Source: Hyphomonas oceanitis SCH89 (GTDB lineage: Bacteria > Pseudomonadota > Alphaproteobacteria > Caulobacterales > Hyphomonadaceae). Taken from it: DNA of 64,000 nt. Shown here one piece after another: positions 27,374 through 35,164 of the stretch. A program made the translations under genes and the position numbers. Within the stretch, counting starts at the first letter, position 1; every line of letters starts with the position of its first letter. The notes below the pieces were generated by a model. It was not told the DNA's origin. It searched no databases and saw only the letters and a program-made list of their open reading frames with translations. The DNA lies in contig NZ_ARYL01000001.1 of the NCBI RefSeq assembly GCF_000685295.1, positions 62,001 to 126,000 of the forward strand. The letters are read 5' to 3'.

Positions 27374-28429
27374 ATGCCCGACACCCAGACACCAGAACCG
27401 CTCCTTACATCGCTCGCCCATGGCGGCGGCTGCGGCTGCAAGCTGGCGCCGAACGTACTGGCTGACATTCTGAGCGAAATGCCGCTGGCGCTGGGCAGTT
27501 CCGACCTGATCGTGGATGCCGCGACCAGCGACGACGCGGCTGTCTATCGCGTGAATGAAACGACGGCACTGGTCGCGACAACCGACTTCTTCACGCCCAT
27601 CGTTGACGACCCGCACACATTCGGCCGGATCGCCGCGACCAACGCGCTGTCGGACGTATTCGCCATGGGCGCAAAGCCCATCTTCTCTCTGGCCATTGTG
27701 GGCATGCCCATAGGCAAAATCTCGAACGAGACGATCCGCGCGATCCTCGCAGGCGGACAATCCGTTGCCGAAACAGCAGGCGCGCCGATTGCGGGCGGGC
27801 ACTCAATTGATGCTGCAGAGCCCATCTATGGCCTCGTGGCGCTCGGCCTCGTTCATCCTGACAAGCTATTGCTGAACTCCGGCGCACGGCCTGGCGACGT
27901 GTTGATCCTCGGCAAGCCGCTGGGCGTCGGCATCTATAGCGCCGCCCTGAAGCGCGGGATCATCGACGACGCTGACTATGCCGAGATGATCGCTTCGACA
28001 ACGCGGCTCAACACGCCGGGAACGGATCTCGCCGGGATGGTGGGCGTTCACGCTGCAACAGATGTTACAGGTTTCGGACTACTTGGGCATCTTTCGGAAA
28101 TGTGTCGCGGCGCCGGACTCACGGGCGTTGTCGAGGCCGACCGGGTGCCTGTGTTTGATGGCGCACGGCGGCTGGCCGAAGCGGGCGTAAAGACGGGCGC
28201 TTCAGGCCGCAATTGGGACTCCGTGCGGACTTCTGTGACCATTCAGCGACCGTTGAGCGCCCCTGAACTGGATATTCTGTGCGACCCGCAGACCAGCGGC
28301 GGCCTGCTCGTCTCATGCTCACCCGACGCGGCGCAAAACGTGCTCGCCACATTCGAAAGGCACGGCCACATCGGGGCTACCATTATCGGCCGCATGGAAG
28401 CCGGTACAGCGGGTGTGCACGTCGTCTGA
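27374..28429 (+). CDS. selD: Selenide, water dikinase (selenophosphate synthetase)
   Basis: A 351-residue enzyme making selenophosphate from selenide and ATP. The N-terminal active site GGGCGCK carries Cys (not Sec) at the position of E. coli Cys17, with the catalytic Lys (E. coli Lys20) present. Later motifs are DDAAVYRV, TTDFFTPIVDDP, ATNALSDVFAMG and TDVTGFGLLGHL. ATG at 27374 (MPDTQTPE) is favoured over an in-frame codon at 27350. Divergent from selU; no selA, selB or selC in the window, so the visible use of selenium is tRNA modification only. Confidence 0.95.
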   Translation: MPDTQTPEPLLTSLAHGGGCGCKLAPNVLADILSEMPLALGSSDLIVDAATSDDAAVYRVNETTALVATTDFFTPIVDDPHTFGRIAATNALSDVFAMGAKPIFSLAIVGMPIGKISNETIRAILAGGQSVAETAGAPIAGGHSIDAAEPIYGLVALGLVHPDKLLLNSGARPGDVLILGKPLGVGIYSAALKRGIIDDADYAEMIASTTRLNTPGTDLAGMVGVHAATDVTGFGLLGHLSEMCRGAGLTGVVEADRVPVFDGARRLAEAGVKTGASGRNWDSVRTSVTIQRPLSAPELDILCDPQTSGGLLVSCSPDAAQNVLATFERHGHIGATIIGRMEAGTAGVHVV

Positions 28430-28431
28430 AC

Positions 28432-29682
28432 CTAGCCAGTCGGCGCAGCAGGATCTTCAGGCGTTTCTACTGGCGGTCCGAATTTGCATTCGTCGGCTTC
28501 GTCGCCTTTTGCTGTGCCGCCAACGCGATCCAGCGCATCCTGGACATCGAGCCAGAGATGGTTTTCCGCCGCACAGGCCTGCGCAAAATGGAAGACATTG
28601 CGCATGCTCTCCGTTTCAAAGTCGAGCGACCCGGCAAACGGCATGGCGGCCGGTATGCTCGCATATTTCAGCTTCATCCCGTGCTTCTGCGCGAAGGAGG
28701 CCGTCAGAACCAGTTCCGTGCGCGCCATATACATCAGCACAACAGAGAACCCGCGCATCGTGATCGGCACTGTGCTGACCGGCGTTGCATGCGGCAGCGT
28801 GGCGAGCTGGCCATTGATGATCACGTAGATGTTCACGTCCTTCAGGTCGTCGAGCTTCTCGTCGGTGATGAAGGCGGCATGTGGCGCGATGAAGAAGGGG
28901 ACGGTCGTGCCGCCATCAACATGCATTTCCTGATAGGCACCATTGTCCGCATCTACATCGAACATGACTGGTGGGAACACGCCGGGCACGCTGGACGAGG
29001 CCACAAGCACATTGATGAACAGTTCCCGCCCCTTCTCACCGCCTTGCTGCGCAATGGCACCGAGATCCCAGATGACGGGTTCCTCGCTGTCCAGATTGGT
29101 TGTCGCGGCCAGCAGGATCCGGCCCTTGGCACTTTCGCGAGCCACGGCTTCGACAAGTTCGGGCGTCACATAGTGCTCGACCATTTCACGCAGGGACGTG
29201 TCATCATACACACCCACGCGAAACATTGTGCCGATGCCCGGCCGGCTCAGCAGGTTGGAACTCATGCCGCCGACATAGGCTTCGGTCAGCTCATCGTCCC
29301 ACTCAGGGCCAAGAAAGGCGAAAGGTGCGATCAGGGCGCCCGTGCTCACGCCGGTCACGATCTCGAATTCGGGTCGTTTGCCGGAATAGGTCATGCCGAC
29401 GACGGCGCCTGCCCCGAATGCGCCGCCCGCGCCGCCGCCTGAGAGCGCGAGGATATCGATCGCGTCATTGCCTGGCCGAGCCTGCAGGCGTTTGATCGTC
29501 TTCGACATGCGGTCGATGAAAGCCGCCCCATCCCCGCCCGCCATGCGCACATCGGGGCTGAAACCGGCGACATAAGCATTTTGTGTAAGGTCCTGAACCG
29601 GCGCGTCGCCCCGCTCCAGTGTTACACACCCTGCCAGCATCAGCGGCGCAAGAAGGACGGCGGAAAATTTGCGAAGCATCAT
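28432..29682 (-). CDS. Patatin-like phospholipase lipoprotein
   Basis: A 416-residue secreted acyl hydrolase. The lipoprotein signal peptide has lipobox LAGC (Cys about residue 19). The patatin fold shows the glycine-rich oxyanion loop (SGGGAGGAFGAG), the catalytic Ser in GVSTGAL and the Asp of the DG(G) dyad in HVDGGTTVPFF. It probably acts on phospholipids in the envelope. The start is the first of two Met codons (29682/29679); 45 further codons upstream are in frame but would displace the signal peptide. Convergent with selD, 2 bases apart. Confidence 0.9.
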   Translation of the reverse strand: MMLRKFSAVLLAPLMLAGCVTLERGDAPVQDLTQNAYVAGFSPDVRMAGGDGAAFIDRMSKTIKRLQARPGNDAIDILALSGGGAGGAFGAGAVVGMTYSGKRPEFEIVTGVSTGALIAPFAFLGPEWDDELTEAYVGGMSSNLLSRPGIGTMFRVGVYDDTSLREMVEHYVTPELVEAVARESAKGRILLAATTNLDSEEPVIWDLGAIAQQGGEKGRELFINVLVASSSVPGVFPPVMFDVDADNGAYQEMHVDGGTTVPFFIAPHAAFITDEKLDDLKDVNIYVIINGQLATLPHATPVSTVPITMRGFSVVLMYMARTELVLTASFAQKHGMKLKYASIPAAMPFAGSLDFETESMRNVFHFAQACAAENHLWLDVQDALDRVGGTAKGDEADECKFGPPVETPEDPAAPTG

Positions 29683-29787
29683 GGCCGAGCTCTCATCATC
29701 AGTATCCCCAAGTCTACAGAGACACATACGCACGAAACTTGAAGACTTTTTGCCGAGCTGCAAAAAAACATGTCTCCGGATGCAAGA

Positions 29788-29812
29788 AAGCCCGGCTGGG
29801 AAAGCCGGGCTT
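29788..29812 (-). terminator. Rho-independent terminator after ctrA
   Basis: A 10-bp perfect stem (AAGCCCGGCT at 29788-29797 with AGCCGGGCTT at 29803-29812) and loop of 5, located 28 bases past the ctrA stop. On the minus strand it is followed by TTTCTTG. Confidence 0.8.
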
Positions 29813-29839
29813 CTCAAAATTCAGGCATTAAAGGGCGCC

Positions 29840-30553
29840 TCAGGCGGCCTCTTCAACCTCGTTCGAGCGCGAGCTCGGGCGCGGATCGCGCAGCACATAG
29901 CCACGGCCCCAGACGGTTTCGATATAATGCTGACCGCCGGTGGCCTGCTGCAGCTTCTTGCGGAGCTTACAGATGAACACGTCGATGATCTTGAGTTCAG
30001 GCTCGTCCATGCCGCCATAGAGGTGGTTGAGGAACATTTCCTTGGTGAGCGTCGTGCCCTTGCGCAGGGAGAGCAGCTCGAACATCTGGTATTCCTTGCC
30101 GGTCAGGTGGACGCGCTCGTCGTCGACTTCGACCGTCTTGGCATCCAGATTGACCAGGATTTCGCCGGTGCGGATGACGCTTTCAGCGTGCCCCTTGGAA
30201 CGACGCACGATTGCCGTGATACGGGCAATCAGCTCATCCTTGTTGAATGGCTTGGTGAGATAGTCATCGGCGCCGTAGCCGAGCGTTTTCACCTTGGCTT
30301 CGATGTCAGGGTTACCCGACAGGATCATGACTGGCGTGTTCACACGGCCCATACGGAGCTGTTTGAGCACTTCGTAGCCGGAGATATCCGGCAGCGAGAG
30401 GTCGAGTACGATCATGTCGTATTCGTAGACTTTGCCGAGATCGACACCTTCTTCACCGAGGTCGGTGGTATAGATGTTGAAGCCAGCGGCCTTCAACATC
30501 AGCTCGATAGAACGCGCTACAGCGCTATCGTCTTCAATTAATAGGACGCGCAT
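29840..30553 (-). CDS. ctrA: Cell-cycle master response regulator CtrA
   Basis: A 237-residue OmpR-class regulator. Receiver domain (1-120) with the phosphoacceptor Asp51 in [15 protein letters not shown], acidic pocket in LIEDDS and Lys in [14 protein letters not shown]. Winged-helix domain with [25 protein letters not shown] and the recognition region [12 protein letters not shown]. Near-identical wording to Caulobacter CtrA in the DNA-binding part. It controls division, polar morphogenesis, flagellar genes and replication in this group. A GGGAGA site precedes the ATG. It directly follows the minD-like/flhF genes with a 134-base regulatory gap, and sciP, encoding its inhibitor, is 4.6 kb upstream. 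Confidence 0.97.
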   Translation of the reverse strand: MRVLLIEDDSAVARSIELMLKAAGFNIYTTDLGEEGVDLGKVYEYDMIVLDLSLPDISGYEVLKQLRMGRVNTPVMILSGNPDIEAKVKTLGYGADDYLTKPFNKDELIARITAIVRRSKGHAESVIRTGEILVNLDAKTVEVDDERVHLTGKEYQMFELLSLRKGTTLTKEMFLNHLYGGMDEPELKIIDVFICKLRKKLQQATGGQHYIETVWGRGYVLRDPRPSSRSNEVEEAA

Positions 30554-30687
30554 CGCTCGTCTCCCGAATCAGCCTACGACAAACCTAGTCGCTTTGTTTA
30601 ACCTTGTGAATCCTACAGGCGCTTCCTTTAACGAAGGTTAACGGTATGTGCGGATTCCCTTGTGTAATTCCACTTTATTCACACTGA
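30554..30687 (-). promoter_or_regulatory. ctrA upstream region with GANTC sites and TTAAC half-sites
   Basis: This 134-base gap holds three GANTC sequences (30566-30570, 30608-30612, 30653-30657), where about one or fewer would be expected by chance. It also holds TTAA elements at 30598-30601, 30628-30631 and 30638-30641. The last two are 10 bp apart (TTAA-N6-TTAA), close to but one base shorter than the published CtrA box (TTAA-N7-TTAA). In Caulobacter, CcrM methylation and CtrA itself control ctrA promoters, and the same logic is inferred here. Confidence 0.55.
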
Positions 30688-31527
30688 TTAATAGCCAAGC
30701 TCCGCCGCAGGGGCGTTACCTATCAGCATCTGGGAGATGGCGATCGCATCCTGGATCGGCTGTGCTTGCTGGTCAGTAGAGATCAGCGTCTTCTGGCAAC
30801 GGATCGCATCACGCACCTTTGGATCGCGCATAACGATGCCGGCGAGGTGTGGACGGAATCCCAAGAAAGTCTGGCAGGCTCGCGCAATCGCTTCATATGT
30901 GCGCTGGCCAGCAGCCCGTGTGTCGGCCTGGTTAATACAGATCACGGGCTCAACATTTGGCGCGTAGCCACGCAGAACCTTGATGAACGCATAGGCATCC
31001 GTCATCGACGTTGGCTCGTCAGTGATAACCATCAGCGCCTTATCGGCCGCACGGGCAAGCCGCATGCAGTTGGCTTCGATACCGGCGCCAAGGTCGAGCA
31101 CGACCTGGTCGTATTGCAGGGCAAGCGCCGAAAGACCGGCAGCGAGACGGGCAACTTCTTCCGGTGGCAGCTCAGCGAGCGCGCCGGAGCCTGAACGGCC
31201 CGGCAGCACATCGAAGCCACCGCCAGCCGCGCCGCCATCAACAGGTGTCACCGCATCATCGAGTTCAACCCAACCCGCAATAACGGCGGCCAGATCTGTC
31301 TCAGGTGCGATGCCAAGCTGAACGTCGACATTGGCGAGGCCAAGGTCGCCATCGACAAGCAGGGTTCGCTTACCGGCCTGGGCGAAGGCCGAGGCGAGCG
31401 TGATTGCCATGAAGGTCTTGCCGACACCGCCCTTGCCACTGGCAACAGCGATGATCGAGGCGGGGGCCACGCGTGGGGTCGGTCGCGCTTGCGGCCGATC
31501 CTGGGATTTTCGAAGCATGAAACTCAT
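30688..31527 (-). CDS. flhG: MinD/ParA-like ATPase, probable FlhG (FleN)
   Basis: A 279-residue ParA/MinD-family ATPase with the deviant Walker A motif KGGVGKT at residues 32-38, LLVDGDLGLANVDVQLG and the switch DLGAGIEANC. The N-terminal 25 residues are basic and Pro-rich. It follows flhF with a 4-base gap, and the flhF-flhG pairing is the usual genetic signature of flagellar number and placement control. AAGGAG is 12 bases upstream of the ATG at 31527. The C terminus lacks an obvious amphipathic helix. ctrA follows on the same strand. Confidence 0.85.
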   Translation of the reverse strand: MSFMLRKSQDRPQARPTPRVAPASIIAVASGKGGVGKTFMAITLASAFAQAGKRTLLVDGDLGLANVDVQLGIAPETDLAAVIAGWVELDDAVTPVDGGAAGGGFDVLPGRSGSGALAELPPEEVARLAAGLSALALQYDQVVLDLGAGIEANCMRLARAADKALMVITDEPTSMTDAYAFIKVLRGYAPNVEPVICINQADTRAAGQRTYEAIARACQTFLGFRPHLAGIVMRDPKVRDAIRCQKTLISTDQQAQPIQDAIAISQMLIGNAPAAELGY

Positions 31528-31531
31528 AGGG

Positions 31532-32548
31532 CTACGCGGCTCCTTTCATGGCGATGACATCGCCGGGGGCGTCTTCCATCAAGAGAGCGGCCAGGCGCGA
31601 GGGCGCGGCCGGTACCAGGCCGCCGCCGATGAACGGCGTCACGGCCAAATGCGAAAAGGCGATGCCGGCAGACGACAACGCGGAGATGGAGCCGCCGCGG
31701 CGGCGGACAACATCAAGCTTGGTGAGAATGGCCCGCTTCACACCGGCGCGGGCATAGCACTTGGCTGCCTCCGCCTGGTCTTCGGGGTGGCCTTCAGCTG
31801 AGAGGACAAGGACGGGCTCAGCGCGGATGACGGAAATCAGGTCCTGAAGGCTCGCCATGTCGTCTTCGTCGAATGGATTGATCGCCGGCATGTCGATGAT
31901 GCAGCGGCGGTTCTGGGCGCGCAGGGTCCGGAGCGTCGCGAACAGAGCGTCCGGCGTTTGCACGCTGCGGATCTGGTCCTGCTCAAGCTCGAGATAAGCG
32001 GCGAGTTGCTGGCCACCGGCGGTGCCATCAAGGTCGGCTGCGACGGGCATGACTTCGCAACGCGCGACTGCAGCGCGGCGGGTCAGCTTTGCAGCGGTCG
32101 CCGTGCGACCATGGCCGGGAGGGCCAACAAGGACGATATCCCGGTCAAGCCGGGGCAGGATCGGGTCGCAAGCGACGAGGCGCGAGACGCCTTCAGCGAT
32201 TGCGTCTTCCGGATCGGTAAACTGGACGCCGTTGCGGCCCGCACTTTCGGCGGCCACACGGTCAGCAAAGCGCTGTGGCGCACCATGCCAGAGCAGTGCG
32301 TCGCGAACGCGGCTGAACAGCGGGTTTTCAATGCCACGCCCATGGCCACCGCCGCTACCGCGCGCTTCGCGCAGGAACAGGGGCTCGTTGGGCACCATGC
32401 CACCGCCCATCTTGTCGGTAGCCGCGCGCACTTCTACGCCGCCGTCAATCTCACGCTCCGACAGAATAACCGCGTCGGCGCCCATTTCGGCGAATATCAT
32501 CGCCTTGGCGGCCTCGAAGGACTCGGCTGCGAACATCTTCATGCGCAT
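31532..32548 (-). CDS. flhF: Divergent FlhF-like SRP GTPase with altered active site
   Basis: A 338-residue protein with FlhF layout: an N-terminal part (MRMKMFAAESFEAAKAMIFAE and ADAVILSER) and an NG-type GTPase domain. The P-loop reads GPPGHGRTATAAKL (residues 142-155) with Arg148 where every active SRP GTPase has Lys. The G3 region reads IIDMPAINPFDEDD in place of DTAGR; the guanine-specificity motif TKLD is retained. GTP hydrolysis is therefore probably lost or altered, though nucleotide binding may remain. It lies between fliN and the flhG-like gene. Confidence 0.8.
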   Translation of the reverse strand: MRMKMFAAESFEAAKAMIFAEMGADAVILSEREIDGGVEVRAATDKMGGGMVPNEPLFLREARGSGGGHGRGIENPLFSRVRDALLWHGAPQRFADRVAAESAGRNGVQFTDPEDAIAEGVSRLVACDPILPRLDRDIVLVGPPGHGRTATAAKLTRRAAVARCEVMPVAADLDGTAGGQQLAAYLELEQDQIRSVQTPDALFATLRTLRAQNRRCIIDMPAINPFDEDDMASLQDLISVIRAEPVLVLSAEGHPEDQAEAAKCYARAGVKRAILTKLDVVRRRGGSISALSSAGIAFSHLAVTPFIGGGLVPAAPSRLAALLMEDAPGDVIAMKGAA

Positions 32549-32754
32549 AGGTGCGGCATCCTCGTAACTTGTGGACCTTCCCGCGCAGCCCTCACCACGT
32601 GACAGGTCGGTTCCTGAACACGTTTAGTTAACGCCCGAAAAGGTTAACAAAAGCCTGTGATGAGTTAGGATTTACCATACATGACAGCAGATTCACGAAA
32701 GGCCCCGTTTACTCACAGGGCAGCATTCACGGCATGTATGGATTTATCAGTGGC
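32549..32754 (-). promoter_or_regulatory. Probable flhF promoter region
   Basis: A 206-base gap between fliN and flhF. It contains two TTAAC elements (32628-32632 and 32644-32648), one GANTC site (32690-32694) and a 9-bp inverted repeat with wide spacing (32675-32683 and 32733-32741). This looks like a cell-cycle-regulated promoter, but a -35/-10 pair is not obvious and no U-tailed terminator for fliN is visible. Confidence 0.35.
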
Positions 32755-33018
32755 CTAAGCGGCCGCCCGTTCGTCGACGATTTCGGACAGCGTGACGCCG
32801 AGCTGCCCATCTGCGACCACGAGGCGGCCACGGGCCATCAGGCGGTCGGACACGTAAATGTCGATCATTTCATTGGTGCGCCGCTCAAGGGCGACAATCT
32901 CGCCAGGCGACAGCGCCATCAATTCCTCAATCGGCATGCGCACTTCACCCAGCACGACATCGACGCGCACAGGCACGTCCATCAGTGACTTTTCAAGGGC
33001 GGGATTGGCAGGTTGCAT
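32755..33018 (-). CDS. fliN: Flagellar switch protein FliN
   Basis: An 87-residue FliN/SpoA-domain protein of the flagellar C-ring: LMDVPVRVDVVLGEVRMPIEELMALSPGEIVALER and the C-terminal ARGRLVVADGQLGVTLSEIV. It is short because it lacks the N-terminal extension of enterobacterial FliN, as in Caulobacter. AAGGAA ribosome site. Order fliF-fliG-fliH-fliN matches Caulobacter; the regulator gene flbD that follows fliN there is not found here, and flhF takes the place. Confidence 0.93.
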   Translation of the reverse strand: MQPANPALEKSLMDVPVRVDVVLGEVRMPIEELMALSPGEIVALERRTNEMIDIYVSDRLMARGRLVVADGQLGVTLSEIVDERAAA

Positions 33019-33082
33019 GGGCCGGACGATTCCTTGGGACTGCTCTAGCCGTTAAAGTGTAGCGAGTGTGCGTGTCAAATCG

Positions 33083-33451
33083 TTAACGCGTCGCAAACAG
33101 GTCGCCCTGTCCGTCGATGATGCGCTGGGCGGTGGCATTGATAAGATTCAGCGACTTGGCGACGTCCAGCCCCTCATACGCACCTGTCTCGATATGGCGG
33201 GCAAGCGTAACGAGGTCCGCGAGGGCTTCGTTGAGCTTCAGCGTGACGGCCTGCATGCGCTCTTCCGTCTGCGAGGCTTCAAGACGGGTTGCCTCGGCGA
33301 GGCCTTCAGCCCGGGCTTGCGACAGGAGGCGGGCCAGCTCCGGCGCTGACAGGTCCATCTGCTCGCGCTGCGGCTGCCGAGGCTCTGCAGGAAGCGTAAA
33401 ATCACTACGAAATTCAAAGGCTTGGACAGACTTCACGGCACGATGGGTCAT
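33083..33451 (-). CDS. FliH/FlbE-like flagellar export apparatus protein
   Basis: A 122-residue, mostly helical acidic protein between fliG and fliN. This position is occupied in Caulobacter by flbE/fliH, encoding the stator-like partner of the FliI ATPase. Supporting features are the N-terminal segment with Gln/Pro-rich linker and a long coiled-coil-prone helix (about 35-95, LARLLSQARAEGLAEATRLEAS). It is considerably shorter than typical FliH (over 200 residues). The ATG overlaps the fliG stop (ATGA). Assignment leans on gene order. Confidence 0.7.
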   Translation of the reverse strand: MTHRAVKSVQAFEFRSDFTLPAEPRQPQREQMDLSAPELARLLSQARAEGLAEATRLEASQTEERMQAVTLKLNEALADLVTLARHIETGAYEGLDVAKSLNLINATAQRIIDGQGDLFATR

Positions 33452-34386
33452 TCGATCAATTCCTCGTCTTCCCGGCCGCCAGTGGCGCGGATGTCGCCTC
33501 GAGCCATGAGGTCGCGCGCCAGCGAGACCAGGGCCTGACGGGCGGCTTCGACTTCGCTGCGGCGCACGGCGCCGTGGGCAGAAATCTCGTCGCGCAGGAG
33601 GTCGCCAGCGCGGCGGGTCATGTTACGGAAGAAGGCCGCGGCGGTCTCTTCGCGGGCGCCTTTCAGGGCGATGATCAGGGTGGAACGGTCAGCGGATGCG
33701 AGCAGTGTCTGCAGGCCGGCTGCGTCGAGACGCGCCAGGTCGTCGAAGGTGAACATGAGCGCGCGGACCTTCTCGCCGGCGCCGGGTTCTGCTGTATCCA
33801 ATGCAGCGAGGAAGGATTTTTCGAGGCGGCTGTCGAGGCGGTCGAAGATGCGGGCAACGCTTTCATGGCCGCCTTGCCGGGCGTTGCCGTGCAGGCTGTC
33901 GATCTGTTGTGCGATATAGGATTCAAGGCTGGCTGCCGCGCCGGGGTGAACCGGGCCGAGGTGCAGCAGGCGGTGCATCGCATCGATGGCAACACGCGGG
34001 CTGAGGGCCCGCAGGAGACGGGCGGAGGCGTCGCCTTGCAGCCTGGACAGGACGAAGGCGAGCGTCTGGGGGTGCTCGTCTACGAACAGGTTAGCGAGGG
34101 CCCCAGTGTCTAGGGCCGAGAGACGTGACCAGACGGAACCTGTTGTTTTTGTTGCAGGACCGAGACTGCGGTGCGCATCGAGAAAGCTGCGGGCCGCTTC
34201 GGTTTCGCCGTCCATATTGTCGTCGAGGGCGTCCATGGCGGCGGTGAGTTTGCGGGCTTCATCGGGCTCAAGCTCGGCCCAGATGCCGGCGGCCTCAGGA
34301 CCGAGGGCGCGCATCAGGCGGGCGGAGCGGGCGAGACCGTCGCGCGCTGTAATGTTTGTTGCAGGTATGACGGCGAGAGCGCTCAT
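33448..34386 (-). CDS. fliG: Flagellar motor switch protein FliG
   Basis: A 312-residue FliG. The middle domain carries the EHPQ motif in LFVDEHPQTLAFVLSRL, followed by the hydrophobic helices and the C-terminal torque domain (MFTFDDLARLDAAGLQTLL, LKGAREETAAAFFRNMTRRAGDLLRDE). The N-terminal FliF-binding domain is weakly conserved and about 20 residues shorter than usual, which is notable because its partner FliF is abnormal here. Its ATG overlaps the stop of the fliF tail frame (ATGA), and its own stop overlaps the FliH-like start. Confidence 0.92.
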   Translation of the reverse strand: MSALAVIPATNITARDGLARSARLMRALGPEAAGIWAELEPDEARKLTAAMDALDDNMDGETEAARSFLDAHRSLGPATKTTGSVWSRLSALDTGALANLFVDEHPQTLAFVLSRLQGDASARLLRALSPRVAIDAMHRLLHLGPVHPGAAASLESYIAQQIDSLHGNARQGGHESVARIFDRLDSRLEKSFLAALDTAEPGAGEKVRALMFTFDDLARLDAAGLQTLLASADRSTLIIALKGAREETAAAFFRNMTRRAGDLLRDEISAHGAVRRSEVEAARQALVSLARDLMARGDIRATGGREDEELIE

Positions 34387-35056
34387 GCGGCGTCCGTCCC
34401 GTTCTTCATCCAGCCGCGCAGGATATCAGCCGCGCGAGCCGGATCCTTGCGGGCGAGGTCAGCGACATCACTAGTGACTGGCACGGTCCGAAGGGGGCGC
34501 ATAGGGGTCGTTGCGAGGGAGCGCGCGGGCGCTTCCGGGGGCGCTTCAGGGTATTCCCGGACCATTCCCGGGACTTCCGAGTCCATTCGTGGGCAAAGCC
34601 GAGCCAGCCGGCGAGACCTGCAAGCAGCGCGAGGAGCGCAAGCTCGCCATAGGCCTCCGCGTCGGGCCGTCCGGGCGCGCCGCGCGCGAAGGGGGCTGTC
34701 TGGATAACGAGCAAGTCACCCGAGGCGACGTCGAGACGTGCAGCGGTGGTGACGAGGCTTTCGATCATGGAGGCCTGGGCTGCTTCGGCCGCGTCCAGGA
34801 GGACGAGCACGGTGCGGCCGCCGGTGGCGGTCGTGGTGACACTGATGCGCGCATTGCCGGGTCCGGCGACGGGATCAACCAGGTTCATGAGGGAGACTTC
34901 GAGCGGGGTCGCTGAAGCGGGGAGCGGATGGTCGGCGGTGAGCAATGTACTGCCGCGCCAGGCGAGCAGGCCGAGTGCGATGACAAACGCCGCCATCGCG
35001 AGCGCCCGTGAAGAGGGGCCCGCGCCGGGTTTACCTTTGCCGGATCTGCTTGCCAT
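34383..35056 (-). CDS. fliF: Drastically shortened FliF-like MS-ring protein, apparently frameshifted
   Basis: Occupies the fliF position but is only about 225 residues long against 530-570 for FliF. Residues 18-33 form the first membrane helix. Residues about 52-125 match the end part of FliF ring-building motif 3 (LVDPVAGPGNARISV, then TVLVLLD and SGDLLVIQTAPFA). Residues 138-154 form the second helix. RBM1, RBM2 and the beta-collar are missing. The FliG-binding tail (VADLARKDPARAADILRGWM) is encoded in the -1 frame, open from 34586 to a stop at 34383 that overlaps the fliG start. The upstream frame instead continues as an unnatural Arg-rich stretch to 34406. The switch must fall near 34575-34595. 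Start ATG at 35056 follows GGAGAGG. A real mutation, a sequencing error and a separate start at 34586 all remain possible. Confidence 0.7.
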
Positions 35057-35064
35057 CAACCTCT

Positions 35065-35099
35065 CCTGAATCCTCCGGAAAAACGGAGTTCAATTCAGG
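35065..35099 (-). promoter_or_regulatory. Hairpin overlapping the fliF ribosome site
   Basis: CCTGAAT (35065-35071) pairs with ATTCAGG (35093-35099), and CTCCG (35073-35077) with CGGAG (35084-35088), around a GAAAAA loop. On the minus strand the last arm runs into AGGAGAGG, the fliF ribosome site, so folding could hide it. Possible translational control; not proven. Confidence 0.45.
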
Positions 35100-35107
35100 T
35101 GATAGCG

Positions 35108-35140
35108 GCCTGCCCGTAAATTTGTGTTTAACGGGCAGGC
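35108..35140 (-). terminator. GC-rich hairpin between sciP and fliF
   Basis: A 10-bp perfect stem (GCCTGCCCGT at 35108-35117 with ACGGGCAGGC at 35131-35140) directly after the sciP stop. No T-run follows on either strand, so it is either an attenuating/processing hairpin or a weak terminator that uncouples sciP from fliF. Confidence 0.55.
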
Positions 35141-35164
35141 TGTTGGTAACGAATACCGGACCGA

